Source: Solirubrobacterales bacterium
GTDB taxonomy: Bacteria; Actinomycetota; Thermoleophilia; Solirubrobacterales; Solirubrobacteraceae
Direction of reading: 5' to 3'
Assembly (NCBI GenBank): GCA_027315115.1
Contig: DAHUYQ010000008.1
Location: forward strand, 1-32,416
DNA length: 32,416 bases
The position numbers and the translations under genes were made by a program. Below the pieces are notes generated by a model. It saw only the letters and a list, made by a program, of their open reading frames with translations. It was not told the origin of the DNA and searched no databases. Every line of letters begins with the position of its first letter. The first letter of the stretch is position 1. Positions 15,001 to 21,351 of the stretch are shown here, one piece after another.

Positions 15001-15504
15001 GCCGAGACCGGCGGCCTCCTCGATCAGCAGGCGCCGGTCACGCGGCTTGCTCATCACGATCGACTCGACGCGCCCCTGCGAGATGACCGAGTGGCTCTCC
15101 TTGCCGAGGCCCGTGTCCGAAAGCGCCTCCAGCACGTCGGCCAACCGGCAGCGCGCGCCGTTGAGCCGGTATTCGCCCTCACCGGAGCGGTCCAGGCGGC
15201 GCACGATCGAGATCTCGGTGAACGGCACGTGCACCGCGCCGTCGGAGTTGTCCAGCACGATCTCGACCTCGGCGGCGCTGCGCGCCTGCACGCCCTTGCC
15301 GCCGCCGAAGATCACGTCCTGCATCGAGGCGCCGCGGACCGCCAGCGGCGACTGCTCGCCCATCGCCCACAGCACCGCGTCGGTGACGTTGGACTTGCCC
15401 GAGCCGTTGGGCCCCACGACCACGCTGACCCCCGGCCCGAAGTCCAGGCGCGTACGGTCGGGGAAGGACTTGAAGCCCTTGAGGGTCAGCGAGCGCAGAT
15501 GCAT
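12088..15504 (-). CDS. smc: Chromosome segregation protein SMC
   Basis: SMC is the ATPase core of condensin, which compacts and aligns chromosomes. The N-terminal head has 'MHLRSLTLKGFKSFPDRTRL' and Walker A 'GPNGSGKSN' (31-39). Long coiled coils (about 165-470 and 640-900) flank a hinge near 480-630. The C-terminal head has signature 'LLSGGEKSMTALAF' near 1024 and Walker B 'FYILDEVEAALDD'. The 1138 residues are typical. The hinge carries a Gly/Ala/Pro insertion at about 527-563, coded by imperfect 'gcgccgggc' repeats (13815-13925). A Glu/Gln-rich insertion lies in the C-terminal head before the signature. The gene follows rnc; the mutM gene often found between them is absent. Confidence 0.97.
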   Translation of the reverse strand: MHLRSLTLKGFKSFPDRTRLDFGPGVSVVVGPNGSGKSNVTDAVLWAMGEQSPLAVRGASMQDVIFGGGKGVQARSAAEVEIVLDNSDGAVHVPFTEISIVRRLDRSGEGEYRLNGARCRLADVLEALSDTGLGKESHSVISQGRVESIVMSKPRDRRLLIEEAAGLGKHRRRRRRAQLKLAKTEENLDRALDVEREARSRLRPLKRQAEAAELHERLERQSLEIRLRLAVEAARLRRQELGQAEAQVRGARDAQAEIQARLEAVMARRAQAEQALAQRASQRDALSRRVYGARSAHERLQMRAEQVAKTSEAIAARIEQTTGELQALEALVDQEREQHEDADRLQALEDALSELLAEQEQALQRELAELAQQCEQAAARTAELEQQAQTAREARGEADAGAERAREAMRERERAAQEARRASAQVGSELAAANQFLRSHSHPLAKRGGAAGGAGGSDGSTIQALGELLGVEQGCELAVAAALGGRLEAALVEDMAGAKRLLDSAGPDGGSALIVGGAGAGSDAALRVDAAPGAVAGSGAGAAPGAGAVPGAHLTTGEPPTPGARALAELLSGPDATVALARRLLADAWLVESLDDLPETFTGVAVTRAGRVWFSHLREVRQVAEGGADRVLAMRNERDRLIAATEQAAQAEQTAQAAVEVALQAVREADGQREQGERLLREAERALGEAREEERRAKWVMERRRSAPQDGPLAVRRAQLEGELAAERRQAQRIERERQERARRTLMLAAQRAADEELAPGAQRLASAIESARVAVAARVKELEDLLAADSEAGEQMAAELRSCAAEEADIQTALRREGEAVTAAEVAAQRLRDAVAEIDLELAAVAEGLQIEQPSPESEEPLDEQEAQELQARLQRLARRREQLGPVNPLAQEEYAEALAHVEELETRRADLETALRELRTLIRDTDRQIQETFQQTFEAAARNFEELAKEVFPGGSGRLRLVSEEPAQKPVIGGQPPQDAAEAEGAADREANDQGEEEEGSEQDALQGVEIEITPAGKSAKRLSLLSGGEKSMTALAFLFAVFLAKPCPFYILDEVEAALDDLNLDRFLALVRRHRDQAQFIVITHQKRTMEAADWLYGVSMGGDGVSKVISRRLPPEAQEGQAADDAAAPKLEAA

Positions 15505-15550
15505 GCCTTGGAAAGTCTCCTCGTCGTTGTGTTGTGGCGGTCCACGCCGA

Positions 15551-16306
15551 TCACGCCTCCTGCAGCGTCTCGACCGCCCGCCTGGCGGCCTGCTGCTCGG
15601 CCAGCTTCTTGCTGCGGCCGTTGCCGGTCCCGATCACCCTGCCATCGACGCTGGCCGCGACCTCGAAGATGCGGTCGTGCGGCGGCCCCGACTCCTCGGT
15701 GACGTTGTAGCTGACGATCTCGCCGCGCTGCGCGAGCAGCTCCTGCAGCGCCGACTTGAAGTCGACCGGGTTCTCCAGCGCCTGCTCTATCTCGGGAGTG
15801 AACGCCTCGACCACGGCGGCCGCGGTGCGCTCGTAGCCGACGTGCAGGAAGCAGGCGCCGATCACCGCCTCGATCACCGAGGCCAGAACCCGCTCTGTCT
15901 TGAGCATCCCGGTCGCGCCGTGCGCGAGCTCGGCCGGCGCCGCGGCCGCCAGCCGCTCGGTCACGCGCAGGCGCTCGGCGACCGCGCGACAGGAGGCCCC
16001 GGAGACAGCCTGCGCCCTGATCTTCGTCAGCCGTCCCGCCCCGAAGCGATCCGCCTCCAGGCGCGGGTAGAGGTGCGAGGTGACCGCCAGGGCGAGCACG
16101 CTGTCGCCGAGAAAGGCGAGCCGGTCGTAGGAGGCGCCGCGCCGCTCGCTCCAGGAGGAGTGCGTGAAGACCTGGGTGGCGAGATCCTCCGGCAGCTCCG
16201 CCAGCAGCGCTTCCAGGCTCGCCGGCGCCGGCAGCGGCGCGCTGTCGCTCTGACGGTCGATCGCGGCCGCCTCCAGCGGATGGGCGGGCACCTGATCAGG
16301 CGCCAT
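15551..16306 (-). CDS. rnc: Ribonuclease III with altered metal site
   Basis: Double-strand RNA endonuclease family member of 251 residues: RNase III domain (about 30-170) and dsRNA-binding domain (181-251, 'NPVDFKSALQELLAQRG' to 'KKLAEQQAARRAVETL'). The signature helix reads 'YDRLAFLGDSVLALAV' where the family has E-R-L-E-F-L-G-D. The metal ligand equivalent to E. coli E41 is Ala64, while D68 (D45) is kept. The second site reads 'LASVIEAVIGA', so the ligand equivalent to D114 is Ser143, while E146 (E117) is kept. The start is ATG 16306, overlapping acpP by 11 bases. The context acpP-rnc-smc is classic. The protein may cleave poorly, use a changed metal site, or act mainly by binding RNA. Confidence 0.9.
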   Translation of the reverse strand: MAPDQVPAHPLEAAAIDRQSDSAPLPAPASLEALLAELPEDLATQVFTHSSWSERRGASYDRLAFLGDSVLALAVTSHLYPRLEADRFGAGRLTKIRAQAVSGASCRAVAERLRVTERLAAAAPAELAHGATGMLKTERVLASVIEAVIGACFLHVGYERTAAAVVEAFTPEIEQALENPVDFKSALQELLAQRGEIVSYNVTEESGPPHDRIFEVAASVDGRVIGTGNGRSKKLAEQQAARRAVETLQEA

Positions 16307-16538
16307 GCGCGAGCACGTAGTCAACCGCCTGCCCCACCGTGAGGATCCTGCTCGCATCCTCGTCGGAGATCTTGATCCCGTAGCTGTCCTCGAGCTCCTG
16401 CACGAGCGTGTAGAGGTCGAGCGAGTCGGCCTCCAGATCCTCCTTGAAGCGCGTGGCTTCCTGAATCTTCTCGGGATCGAGGTCCAGCTCGTCGGCGAGG
16501 TGGTCCCTGATCAGCTCCAGCACCTGTTCCTTGGTCAT
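16296..16538 (-). CDS. acpP: Acyl carrier protein
   Basis: ACP carries growing acyl chains on a phosphopantetheine arm. The 80-residue acidic protein has the attachment motif 'EADSLDLYTLVQELED' with Ser39. The usual D-S-L-D is kept, but the following residues 'LYTLVQ' differ from the common 'VELVM'. Helix I ('EQVLELIRDHLADELDL') and the C-terminal 'ISDEDASRILTVGQAVDYV' are normal. It starts at ATG 16538 in an ATGA overlap with plsX and overlaps rnc at its end, so plsX-acpP-rnc form one translationally coupled unit. The phosphopantetheine donor, CoA, depends on CoaD encoded further along. Confidence 0.95.
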   Translation of the reverse strand: MTKEQVLELIRDHLADELDLDPEKIQEATRFKEDLEADSLDLYTLVQELEDSYGIKISDEDASRILTVGQAVDYVLAHGA

Positions 16539-17674
16539 TGGGTCGCCAGGCTAGCGTCCGGCCCGGATGCGGCGAGGTCGGCCGGCACGCTGCGCAGCGC
16601 CCCGGCGCTCTCCAGCGCGGCGTGCGTGCTCTCGGCGATCTGCTCCTGGGCGCCGCGCCGCGCGCGCAGGATCGCCTCCGCGAACCCGTTGCGGCTGAAC
16701 TTGCCATGCGGCACCACGCCGAGGCTGCGCAGCCCGAGCAGGTAGGCGCCGCCCTGGCCCTCCGGGTCGATCTGCGCGCGGAAGGCGCGCAGCGAGGGCA
16801 TCATCAGGGCGCCGCCGAGCTTGCTGGCGATCGAGCTTTCGGCGGCATGCCGCACCGCGCCGAGCACGGTGGAGGACACACCCTCGATCAGCTTCAGCGC
16901 GATGTTGCCGGTGAAGCCGTCGGTCACGATCACCTCCGCCGCGCCGGAGAGCACGTCGCCGCCCTCCACGTTGCCGACGAACTCGAATGACGCCCCGGCG
17001 GCGCGCTCGAGCAGCTCCGCATGCGCTTCCTGCACCAGCGCGCTGCCGCGCTCGCGCTCTGAGCCGTTGGAGAGCAGCGCCACGCGCGGGCGCTGCACGC
17101 CGAAGACGCTGCCCACCAGCGCGGCGCCCATGAAGGCGAACTGCACCAGGTGCTCGCGGCGCGCCTCGGCGTTGGCGCCGACGTCCAGCAGCGTGACGGT
17201 GTGGCCCGGCACTGGCAGCGGCAGCGCCAGGGCCGGCCGGTGGATGCCTCGCGCGCGCTTGATGTTGAACAGGCCGGCGGCAAGCGCGGCGCCCGTGCCG
17301 CCGGCGCATACGAGCGCGTCGGCGCGCCCCTGCGCGACCGCGCGGGCGGCCTGCACGATCGAGGCGTCCGGCGTGGAGCGCGCGGCGCGCGCCGGGTCGG
17401 CGCTCTTGGCGATCGAGACGGGGGCGTCGATCACCTCCACCCCCGCGCCGGGTGCGCCGATCTGCTCGACGGGACCGAAAAGCAGAACGCGCGCGCCCCG
17501 CTGCGCGGCGATCGCGGCGCCCGCGGCAACCTCGGCGGGCCCGAGATCGGCGCCGTTCGCGTCCACCGCTATCACCGGCTGCGTCGGTGCCGTGATGCCC
17601 TCCTGCCTGTTCGACCTCTCAACCACCACCGCTCCGCCTGCGCCGTCGCCGGCGCGAGCGGTCACTTCTCCCAC
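16535..17674 (-). CDS. plsX: Phosphate acyltransferase PlsX
   Basis: PlsX makes acyl-phosphate from acyl-ACP and phosphate for the PlsY step of phospholipid synthesis. Recognised by 'VIAVDANGADLGP' near residue 34, 'GGTGAALAAGLFNIKRARGIHRPALA', 'LLDVGANAEARREHLVQFAFMG', 'GNVEGGDVLSGAAEVIVTDGFTGNIALKLIEG' in pieces, and 'GGAYLLGLRSLGVVPHG'. The family start is usually 'M.IAVDAMGGD'; here Met-Gly is replaced by 'DANGADLGP'. About 30 extra N-terminal residues come from the GTG at 17674, 3 bases after the rpmF stop. Lys163-like basic residues in 'NIKRARG' are kept. It is coupled to acpP downstream by an ATGA overlap. Confidence 0.94.
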   Translation of the reverse strand: MGEVTARAGDGAGGAVVVERSNRQEGITAPTQPVIAVDANGADLGPAEVAAGAAIAAQRGARVLLFGPVEQIGAPGAGVEVIDAPVSIAKSADPARAARSTPDASIVQAARAVAQGRADALVCAGGTGAALAAGLFNIKRARGIHRPALALPLPVPGHTVTLLDVGANAEARREHLVQFAFMGAALVGSVFGVQRPRVALLSNGSERERGSALVQEAHAELLERAAGASFEFVGNVEGGDVLSGAAEVIVTDGFTGNIALKLIEGVSSTVLGAVRHAAESSIASKLGGALMMPSLRAFRAQIDPEGQGGAYLLGLRSLGVVPHGKFSRNGFAEAILRARRGAQEQIAESTHAALESAGALRSVPADLAASGPDASLATQ

Positions 17675-17677
17675 TTG

Positions 17678-17884
17678 CTAGTGGTCGTGATCGTGGTCGT
17701 GATCGTGCTCGCCGGCGGCCAGGACCTCGCGACCAGCGTAGGTCCCGCACACAGGGCAGACACGATGAGGCCGGCGCGGGCTGTGGCAGCGCGGGCACTC
17801 GTTCACGGTCGGAGCGGAGATGCGATGCTGGGCACGCCGCGTGGAGGTGCGCGTGTGCGACTGCTTTTTCTTCGGGACGGCCAT
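17678..17884 (-). CDS. rpmF: 50S ribosomal protein L32 with His-Asp tail
   Basis: L32 is a small zinc-ribbon protein of the large subunit. 'MAVPKKKQSHTRTSTRRAQH' is the standard start, and the zinc site is complete: C30-x2-C33 and C43-x2-C46. The normal length is 57-60 residues. This one has 68 and ends in an alternating tail 'EHDHDHDHDH' (about residues 59-68), coded by a 12-base direct repeat at 17681-17705. Such a tail should bind zinc, nickel or copper. It sits between yceD and plsX, the usual place. Confidence 0.96.
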   Translation of the reverse strand: MAVPKKKQSHTRTSTRRAQHRISAPTVNECPRCHSPRRPHRVCPVCGTYAGREVLAAGEHDHDHDHDH

Positions 17885-17932
17885 GGTTGGTGAAGGCTAG
17901 CGCAACCGGGCGTCCGTGGCACGCGCGGGCGT

Positions 17933-18454
17933 CTATTCGAGCTTCAACTCGCGCAGCTTGGCCCACCGCGGGTCGGGCTCTCTCTCATGCGAGTGCTCCG
18001 GTCCTGCCTCATTGAGGTCGGCCGCGCACATCGGGCAGAGGCCCATGCAGTCCTCCCGGCAGAGCACCGCCACCGGCGCCGCCAGCACGAAGGAGTCCCG
18101 CGCCCAGGCCGCCAGGTCGAGCGTGTCCCGCTCGACGTACGGGCTGTCGAGGTCGCCTCCTTCTTCGCCCGGCACGTCCACCTCCCGCACATCGATCCGC
18201 AGCACCGGCCTGGCGTCCTTCAGACAGCGCATGCAGGGCCCCGAGAGCGCCGCCTCGAAGATCAGCCGCAGCGCGTAGCCCGGCCCGGCCATCCGCGAGA
18301 CGTCGAGTTGCACCGGCACCTCGGCCGGCTCCACCGTGTACTCCTGGCCGCCGAGCGTCATGCCCTCAAGCGGCACGCTCAGCTCCAGCCGCCGCCCCTG
18401 GCCGGGGCGCAGGTGCAGGCTGGCTAGATCGAAGAGATGCGCGAGGGGAGCCAT
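17933..18454 (-). CDS. YceD / DUF177 protein with zinc-type cysteines
   Basis: Member of the YceD (DUF177) family, which almost always precedes rpmF and is implicated in 23S rRNA accumulation in bacteria and plastids. The 173-residue protein has the family cysteine set C74-x2-C77 ('GPCMRCLKD') and C132-x3-C136-x3-C140-x2-C143 ('CREDCMGLCPMCAADLNE'), probably a metal site, and ends with the typical 'DPRWAKLRELK'. It starts at ATG 18454, and rpmF follows after 48 bases. The motif 'GLCPMCAADLN' is diagnostic. The detailed function is not settled in the family. Confidence 0.9.
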   Translation of the reverse strand: MAPLAHLFDLASLHLRPGQGRRLELSVPLEGMTLGGQEYTVEPAEVPVQLDVSRMAGPGYALRLIFEAALSGPCMRCLKDARPVLRIDVREVDVPGEEGGDLDSPYVERDTLDLAAWARDSFVLAAPVAVLCREDCMGLCPMCAADLNEAGPEHSHEREPDPRWAKLRELKLE

Positions 18455-18501
18455 TCCTCCAGCCTAGCGGCGCGCGATGTCAGCTCAGATCTGGCGCGTT
18501 G

Positions 18502-18558
18502 GTCCAAATTCTTGGACGAACTTGGACGAACTTGGATGTCGCGCGCGTCGCGCGCGAC
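18502..18558. repeat. Hairpins and tandem repeat downstream of the acyl-CoA ligase gene
   Basis: Three elements follow each other: an inverted repeat 'gtccaa'-attc-'ttggac' at 18502-18517; two exact copies plus a half copy of 'cttggacgaa' at 18511-18536; and a GC-only inverted repeat at 18538-18558 ('gtcgcgcgcg' against 'cgcgcgcgac' with one central base, in practice an 8-bp stem with a 5-base loop). On the minus strand the GC stem starts 3 bases after the ligase stop and may act as a terminator lacking a U-run. Confidence 0.6.
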
Positions 18559-18561
18559 GCG

Positions 18562-20181
18562 CTATTGCGCGGCGGCCAGCTCGCGCTTGAGGATCTTGAC
18601 GGTGGCGTTGCGCGGAAGCTGCGCCAGGAAGACGACCTCGCGCGGCACCTTGAAGCGGGCGAGGTTCTGCTTGACGTAGGCCTGGATCTCCTCCGGCGTG
18701 AGGCTCGCGCCCTCGCGGGTGACCACGAACGCCTTCAGGCGCTGGCCGAACTCCTCGTCGGCCACGCCGATCACCGCGGCCTCCTCGATGCCGGGGTGGT
18801 CTGAGAGCAGGTCCTCGACCTCGCGCGGGAAGACGTTCTCGCCGCCGGAGACGATCATCTCGTCGTCGCGGCCCTCCACGAACAGGCGGCCCTGCGCGTC
18901 CAGGCGGCCGACGTCGCCGGTGCTCATCAGCCCCCCGAGGATCTCCTTGTTGCCGCCCCCGGTGTAGCCCTCGAAGACCATCTCGTTGGCCACGAAGATG
19001 CGGCCGGACTGCCCGCGCGGCACCTCGTGGCCGGCCTCGTCCAGTAGCTTGACGACGGTGCCGAGCGGAGGCGTGCCGGCGGTGCCGGGCGCGGCGCGCA
19101 GTTCGGCGGGCGTGGCGATCGTCGCCCAGGCGACCTCGGTGGAGCCGTAGAGGTTGTAGAGGACGTCCCCGAAGACGTCCATCGCCCTGACCGCGAGCTC
19201 GCCCGGAAGCGCCGAGCCGCTGGCGGCGATCACGCGCAGACAGCTCAGGTCGTAGCGGGCGATCGTCTCGGGCGGCAGCTCCAGCATCCGCTGGATCATC
19301 ACCGGCACGACCGCCAGCGCGCTGGCGTTGTGCTCGGCGACCGCGCGCAGCGTCTCCTCCGGGTCGAACTTGCGCCGCAGCACGAGCGTCGATGCCAGGG
19401 GCAGCGCCAGGGTGAAGTGCGCGAAGCCCCAGGAGTGGAACATCGGCGCGGCGACCACAGTCGCCTCCCGCGCTTTCAGCGGGATCTTCGAGAACAGCGC
19501 AGCGGCGGGTTCCAGCGAGTCCGGCTGTTTGCGCGCCGCCCCCTTCGGCGTGCCCGTGGTGCCGGAGGTGAGGATCACCACGCGTCCCTTTTCGGCGGGC
19601 GGCTTCAGGTCGGCCTGGCTGGCGGCGGCGATCGTCTGCTCGAGCGTCGTGTCCTCGGGCGAGTCGTCGGGCTCGCACCAACCGACGAAGCGGGTGCGCC
19701 CCTCCCCACCCTCGCGCACCAGGTCGGCGAACTCGTGGTCGTAGACCAGCGCCTTCGGGTCCTCGCGACGCATCACGTCGGCGATCTGCGGACCGGCGAA
19801 GGCGGTGTTGAGGTAGAGAGCGCTGGCGCCGAGCTTGGAGCAGGCGACCGTCGCCTCCACGAACCCGCGATGGTTGCGGCACATGATCGCCACCGAGTCG
19901 CCTTCGCGTATGCCCTCGGCAGCCATGCCGCGCGCGAGCGCGTTGCTGCGGAGGTGGACCTGCTCGAAGGTGAGCGCGCCGCGGTCGTCCACGAGCGCCA
20001 GCCGCTGCGGATAGCGTGCGGCAGAACCGGTGTATGCGGCTGCGGGCGTAGGGCCCCAGCGACGCAGTGCGACCACTGCCCGCGCCGCCCTGTCGGGGCG
20101 GGTGGGCGCGATCATTCCTGTTCCTAGTAGGACCCTTGCGACCTCGAGCCGGTGCTTGACCTGCGAGCTCACGGGCGGCAC
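18562..20181 (-). CDS. Acyl-CoA synthetase (AMP-forming, FadD-type)
   Basis: AMP-dependent fatty acid-CoA ligase of 539 residues: it activates a carboxylic acid to acyl-AMP and then the CoA thioester. Seen: phosphate loop 'LTSGTTGTPKGA' (204-215), 'YNLYGSTEVAW' near 343, 'MSTGDVGRLDAQG' and hinge 'VEGRDDEMIVSGGENVFP', and the C-terminal 'NATVKILKREL' with catalytic Lys529. The N-terminal 'ARVLLGTGMIAPTRPDR' resembles mycobacterial FadD2/FadD12-like enzymes, which suggests long-chain acids, but the substrate is not known. The GTG at 20181 is followed by a GTG at 20172 that has AGGG at better spacing. It interrupts the order coiled-coil gene then yceD-rpmF. The 5' region carries three perfect palindromes that may control it. 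Confidence 0.9.
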   Translation of the reverse strand: MPPVSSQVKHRLEVARVLLGTGMIAPTRPDRAARAVVALRRWGPTPAAAYTGSAARYPQRLALVDDRGALTFEQVHLRSNALARGMAAEGIREGDSVAIMCRNHRGFVEATVACSKLGASALYLNTAFAGPQIADVMRREDPKALVYDHEFADLVREGGEGRTRFVGWCEPDDSPEDTTLEQTIAAASQADLKPPAEKGRVVILTSGTTGTPKGAARKQPDSLEPAAALFSKIPLKAREATVVAAPMFHSWGFAHFTLALPLASTLVLRRKFDPEETLRAVAEHNASALAVVPVMIQRMLELPPETIARYDLSCLRVIAASGSALPGELAVRAMDVFGDVLYNLYGSTEVAWATIATPAELRAAPGTAGTPPLGTVVKLLDEAGHEVPRGQSGRIFVANEMVFEGYTGGGNKEILGGLMSTGDVGRLDAQGRLFVEGRDDEMIVSGGENVFPREVEDLLSDHPGIEEAAVIGVADEEFGQRLKAFVVTREGASLTPEEIQAYVKQNLARFKVPREVVFLAQLPRNATVKILKRELAAAQ

Positions 20182-20211
20182 CCTATCCGATAACGAGCGT
20201 GATCAGCAGTA

Positions 20212-20235
20212 CCGACCGGCGCATGCGCCGGTCGG
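20212..20235. repeat. Perfect 24-bp palindrome 1 (GCATGC core)
   Basis: Left arm 'ccgaccggc' (20212-20220), core gcatgc, right arm 'gccggtcgg' (20227-20235), with no mismatch. It is the member closest to the acyl-CoA ligase start, ending 31 bases upstream of it. As RNA it would form a 10-bp stem with a CAUG tetraloop. Confidence 0.95.
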
Positions 20236-20259
20236 CGGGGACGTGCATGCACGTCCCCG
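20236..20259. repeat. Perfect 24-bp palindrome 2 (GCATGC core)
   Basis: Left arm 'cggggacgt' (20236-20244), core gcatgc, right arm 'acgtccccg' (20251-20259), with no mismatch. It abuts palindrome 1 directly. The arms differ in sequence from the other two, but each side compensates the other. Confidence 0.95.
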
Positions 20260-20260
20260 T

Positions 20261-20284
20261 GCAGGCCGCGCATGCGCGGCCTGC
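20261..20284. repeat. Perfect 24-bp palindrome 3 (GCATGC core)
   Basis: Left arm 'gcaggccgc' (20261-20269), core gcatgc, right arm 'gcggcctgc' (20276-20284), with no mismatch. One base separates it from palindrome 2, and it lies 2 bases after the stop codon of the coiled-coil gene on the minus strand. Confidence 0.95.
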
Positions 20285-20286
20285 CT

Positions 20287-20751
20287 CTAGGAGACTTCGG
20301 CCGGTTCGTCCTTGCCGGCCAGGCGTTCGCGGCCGCGCTGTACCGCGGCGATGAACTTGGAGAGGTTGACCTCCAGCGTTCCGAGGATCTCATCCGCGTA
20401 GTCCTCGGCGCCGAGGCGGATCTCGCGCTCGCGCGACCGGGCGTCCTCGACGATGTCCTCCGCGGCGCGTTCGGCCTGCTTGGTGACCTCCTCCTCGCTG
20501 AGCAGGCGGTCCTGGCGTTCGCGCGCCTCGGTGAGGATCCGCTCGGCCTCGCGCTTGGCCTCGGCGAGCATCTCCTGACGCTCCTTGACGATCCAGCGCG
20601 CCTGCTTGATCTCCTCGGGGATCGTGGCGCGCATCTGGTCGAGGATGTCGTAGATCTCCTCCTTGTCCACGCGCACCTGGTCGGTGAGCGGGACGGGCTT
20701 CGCGTTGTGGACGAGATCGTCGAGCTTGTCGATCAGAACGAGGACATCCAT
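20287..20751 (-). CDS. DivIVA-like coiled-coil protein
   Basis: A 154-residue, mostly helical protein. Residues 1-20 ('MDVLVLIDKLDDLVHNAKPV') form the short N-terminal segment seen in the actinobacterial family that includes M. tuberculosis Rv2927c. Residues 28-145 are highly charged helix with heptad-like spacing ('AKREAERILTEARERQDRLL', 'AERAAEDIVEDARSRERE'), resembling DivIVA/SepIVA-type or ATP-synthase b-type coiled coils. It probably acts in cell envelope or division organisation, by analogy only. A strong GGAGGTGA site precedes the ATG at 20751. In mycobacteria the relative lies next to the YceD homologue and rnc; here the ligase gene lies between. The three palindromes begin right after its stop. 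Confidence 0.85.
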   Translation of the reverse strand: MDVLVLIDKLDDLVHNAKPVPLTDQVRVDKEEIYDILDQMRATIPEEIKQARWIVKERQEMLAEAKREAERILTEARERQDRLLSEEEVTKQAERAAEDIVEDARSREREIRLGAEDYADEILGTLEVNLSKFIAAVQRGRERLAGKDEPAEVS

Positions 20752-20771
20752 GCTGTGCTCACCTCCGCGGT

Positions 20772-20794
20772 GACGCGCCGCTCAAAGCGGCGTC
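20772..20794 (-). terminator. Hairpin in the coaD to coiled-coil gene gap
   Basis: The inverted repeat 'gccgct'-caa-'agcggc' (20777-20791) extends with a two-base bulge to 'gac'/'gtc'. On the minus strand it lies about 60 bases after the coaD stop and about 20 bases before the coiled-coil gene. There is no U-run, so it could be a weak terminator or a leader structure. Confidence 0.35.
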
Positions 20795-20853
20795 TTGCCT
20801 ATCGGAGTGGGTGGTCGCGATGCGCATCTGCTGGGCCTCGTTGGTGTGGTTCG

Positions 20854-21351
20854 TCAGCGCTCGCACTCTTCCTGCAACCGAGCCGCAACCTCGGCGGGAA
20901 CAAGATCGTCGATCTTTCCGCCGAAGGTGGCCAGCTCCTTCACGCCGCTTGATGAAAGGAAACTGTACTCCGAGGACGCCATGAGGTAGACCGACTCCAC
21001 CTCTGGGGCCTGCCTGCGGTTGAGCTGGTGCATCTCCAGCTCGTACTCGAAGTCGGAGATCGCGCGCAGGCCCTTGACGATCGCCTTGGCTTTCACGCTG
21101 CGCGCGAAGTCCACCACCAGCGTCGTGAACGGCTGCACCCGCACGCCCGGCATGTGCGCGGTGGCGCGTTCGATGAAGCCGACCCGCTCCTCTGTCGAGA
21201 AGAGCGTGCCGCTCTTGCGCACCGAGCGGTTGACGACCGCGACGATCACTTCGTCGTAGAGATCGGCCGCCCGCCGGATCACGTCCAGATGCCCGTTTGT
21301 GACCGGGTCATAGGAGCCTGGACAGACCGCTATCGACTTATCGACGCTCAT
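20854..21351 (-). CDS. coaD: Phosphopantetheine adenylyltransferase
   Basis: CoaD transfers AMP to 4'-phosphopantetheine, the fourth step of coenzyme A synthesis. Family marks from the ATG at 21351: 'SIAVCPGSYDPVTNGHLDVI' with the nucleotide-binding T-N-G-H, 'VKGLRAISDFEYELEMHQLNR' and 'YLMASSEYSFLSSSGVKELA'. It is 165 residues, normal for CoaD. An in-frame ATG at 21360 is also possible; both overlap the 3' end of rsmD (14 or 23 bases), so translation is coupled. The rsmD-coaD pair is conserved in Gram-positive bacteria. CoA from this pathway serves the acyl-CoA ligase and ACP encoded nearby. Confidence 0.95.
   Translation of the reverse strand: MSVDKSIAVCPGSYDPVTNGHLDVIRRAADLYDEVIVAVVNRSVRKSGTLFSTEERVGFIERATAHMPGVRVQPFTTLVVDFARSVKAKAIVKGLRAISDFEYELEMHQLNRRQAPEVESVYLMASSEYSFLSSSGVKELATFGGKIDDLVPAEVAARLQEECER

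Noticed and set aside
16321..16707. Additional minus-strand frame overlapping acpP and the end of plsX
   Set aside because: It is an out-of-frame reading of acpP and plsX with Arg/Ser-rich composition.
20212..20284. The three palindromes as repeated operator sites for one repressor
   Set aside because: The outer arms, where a dimeric regulator would make contacts, are unrelated among the three; only the central GCATGC is shared.
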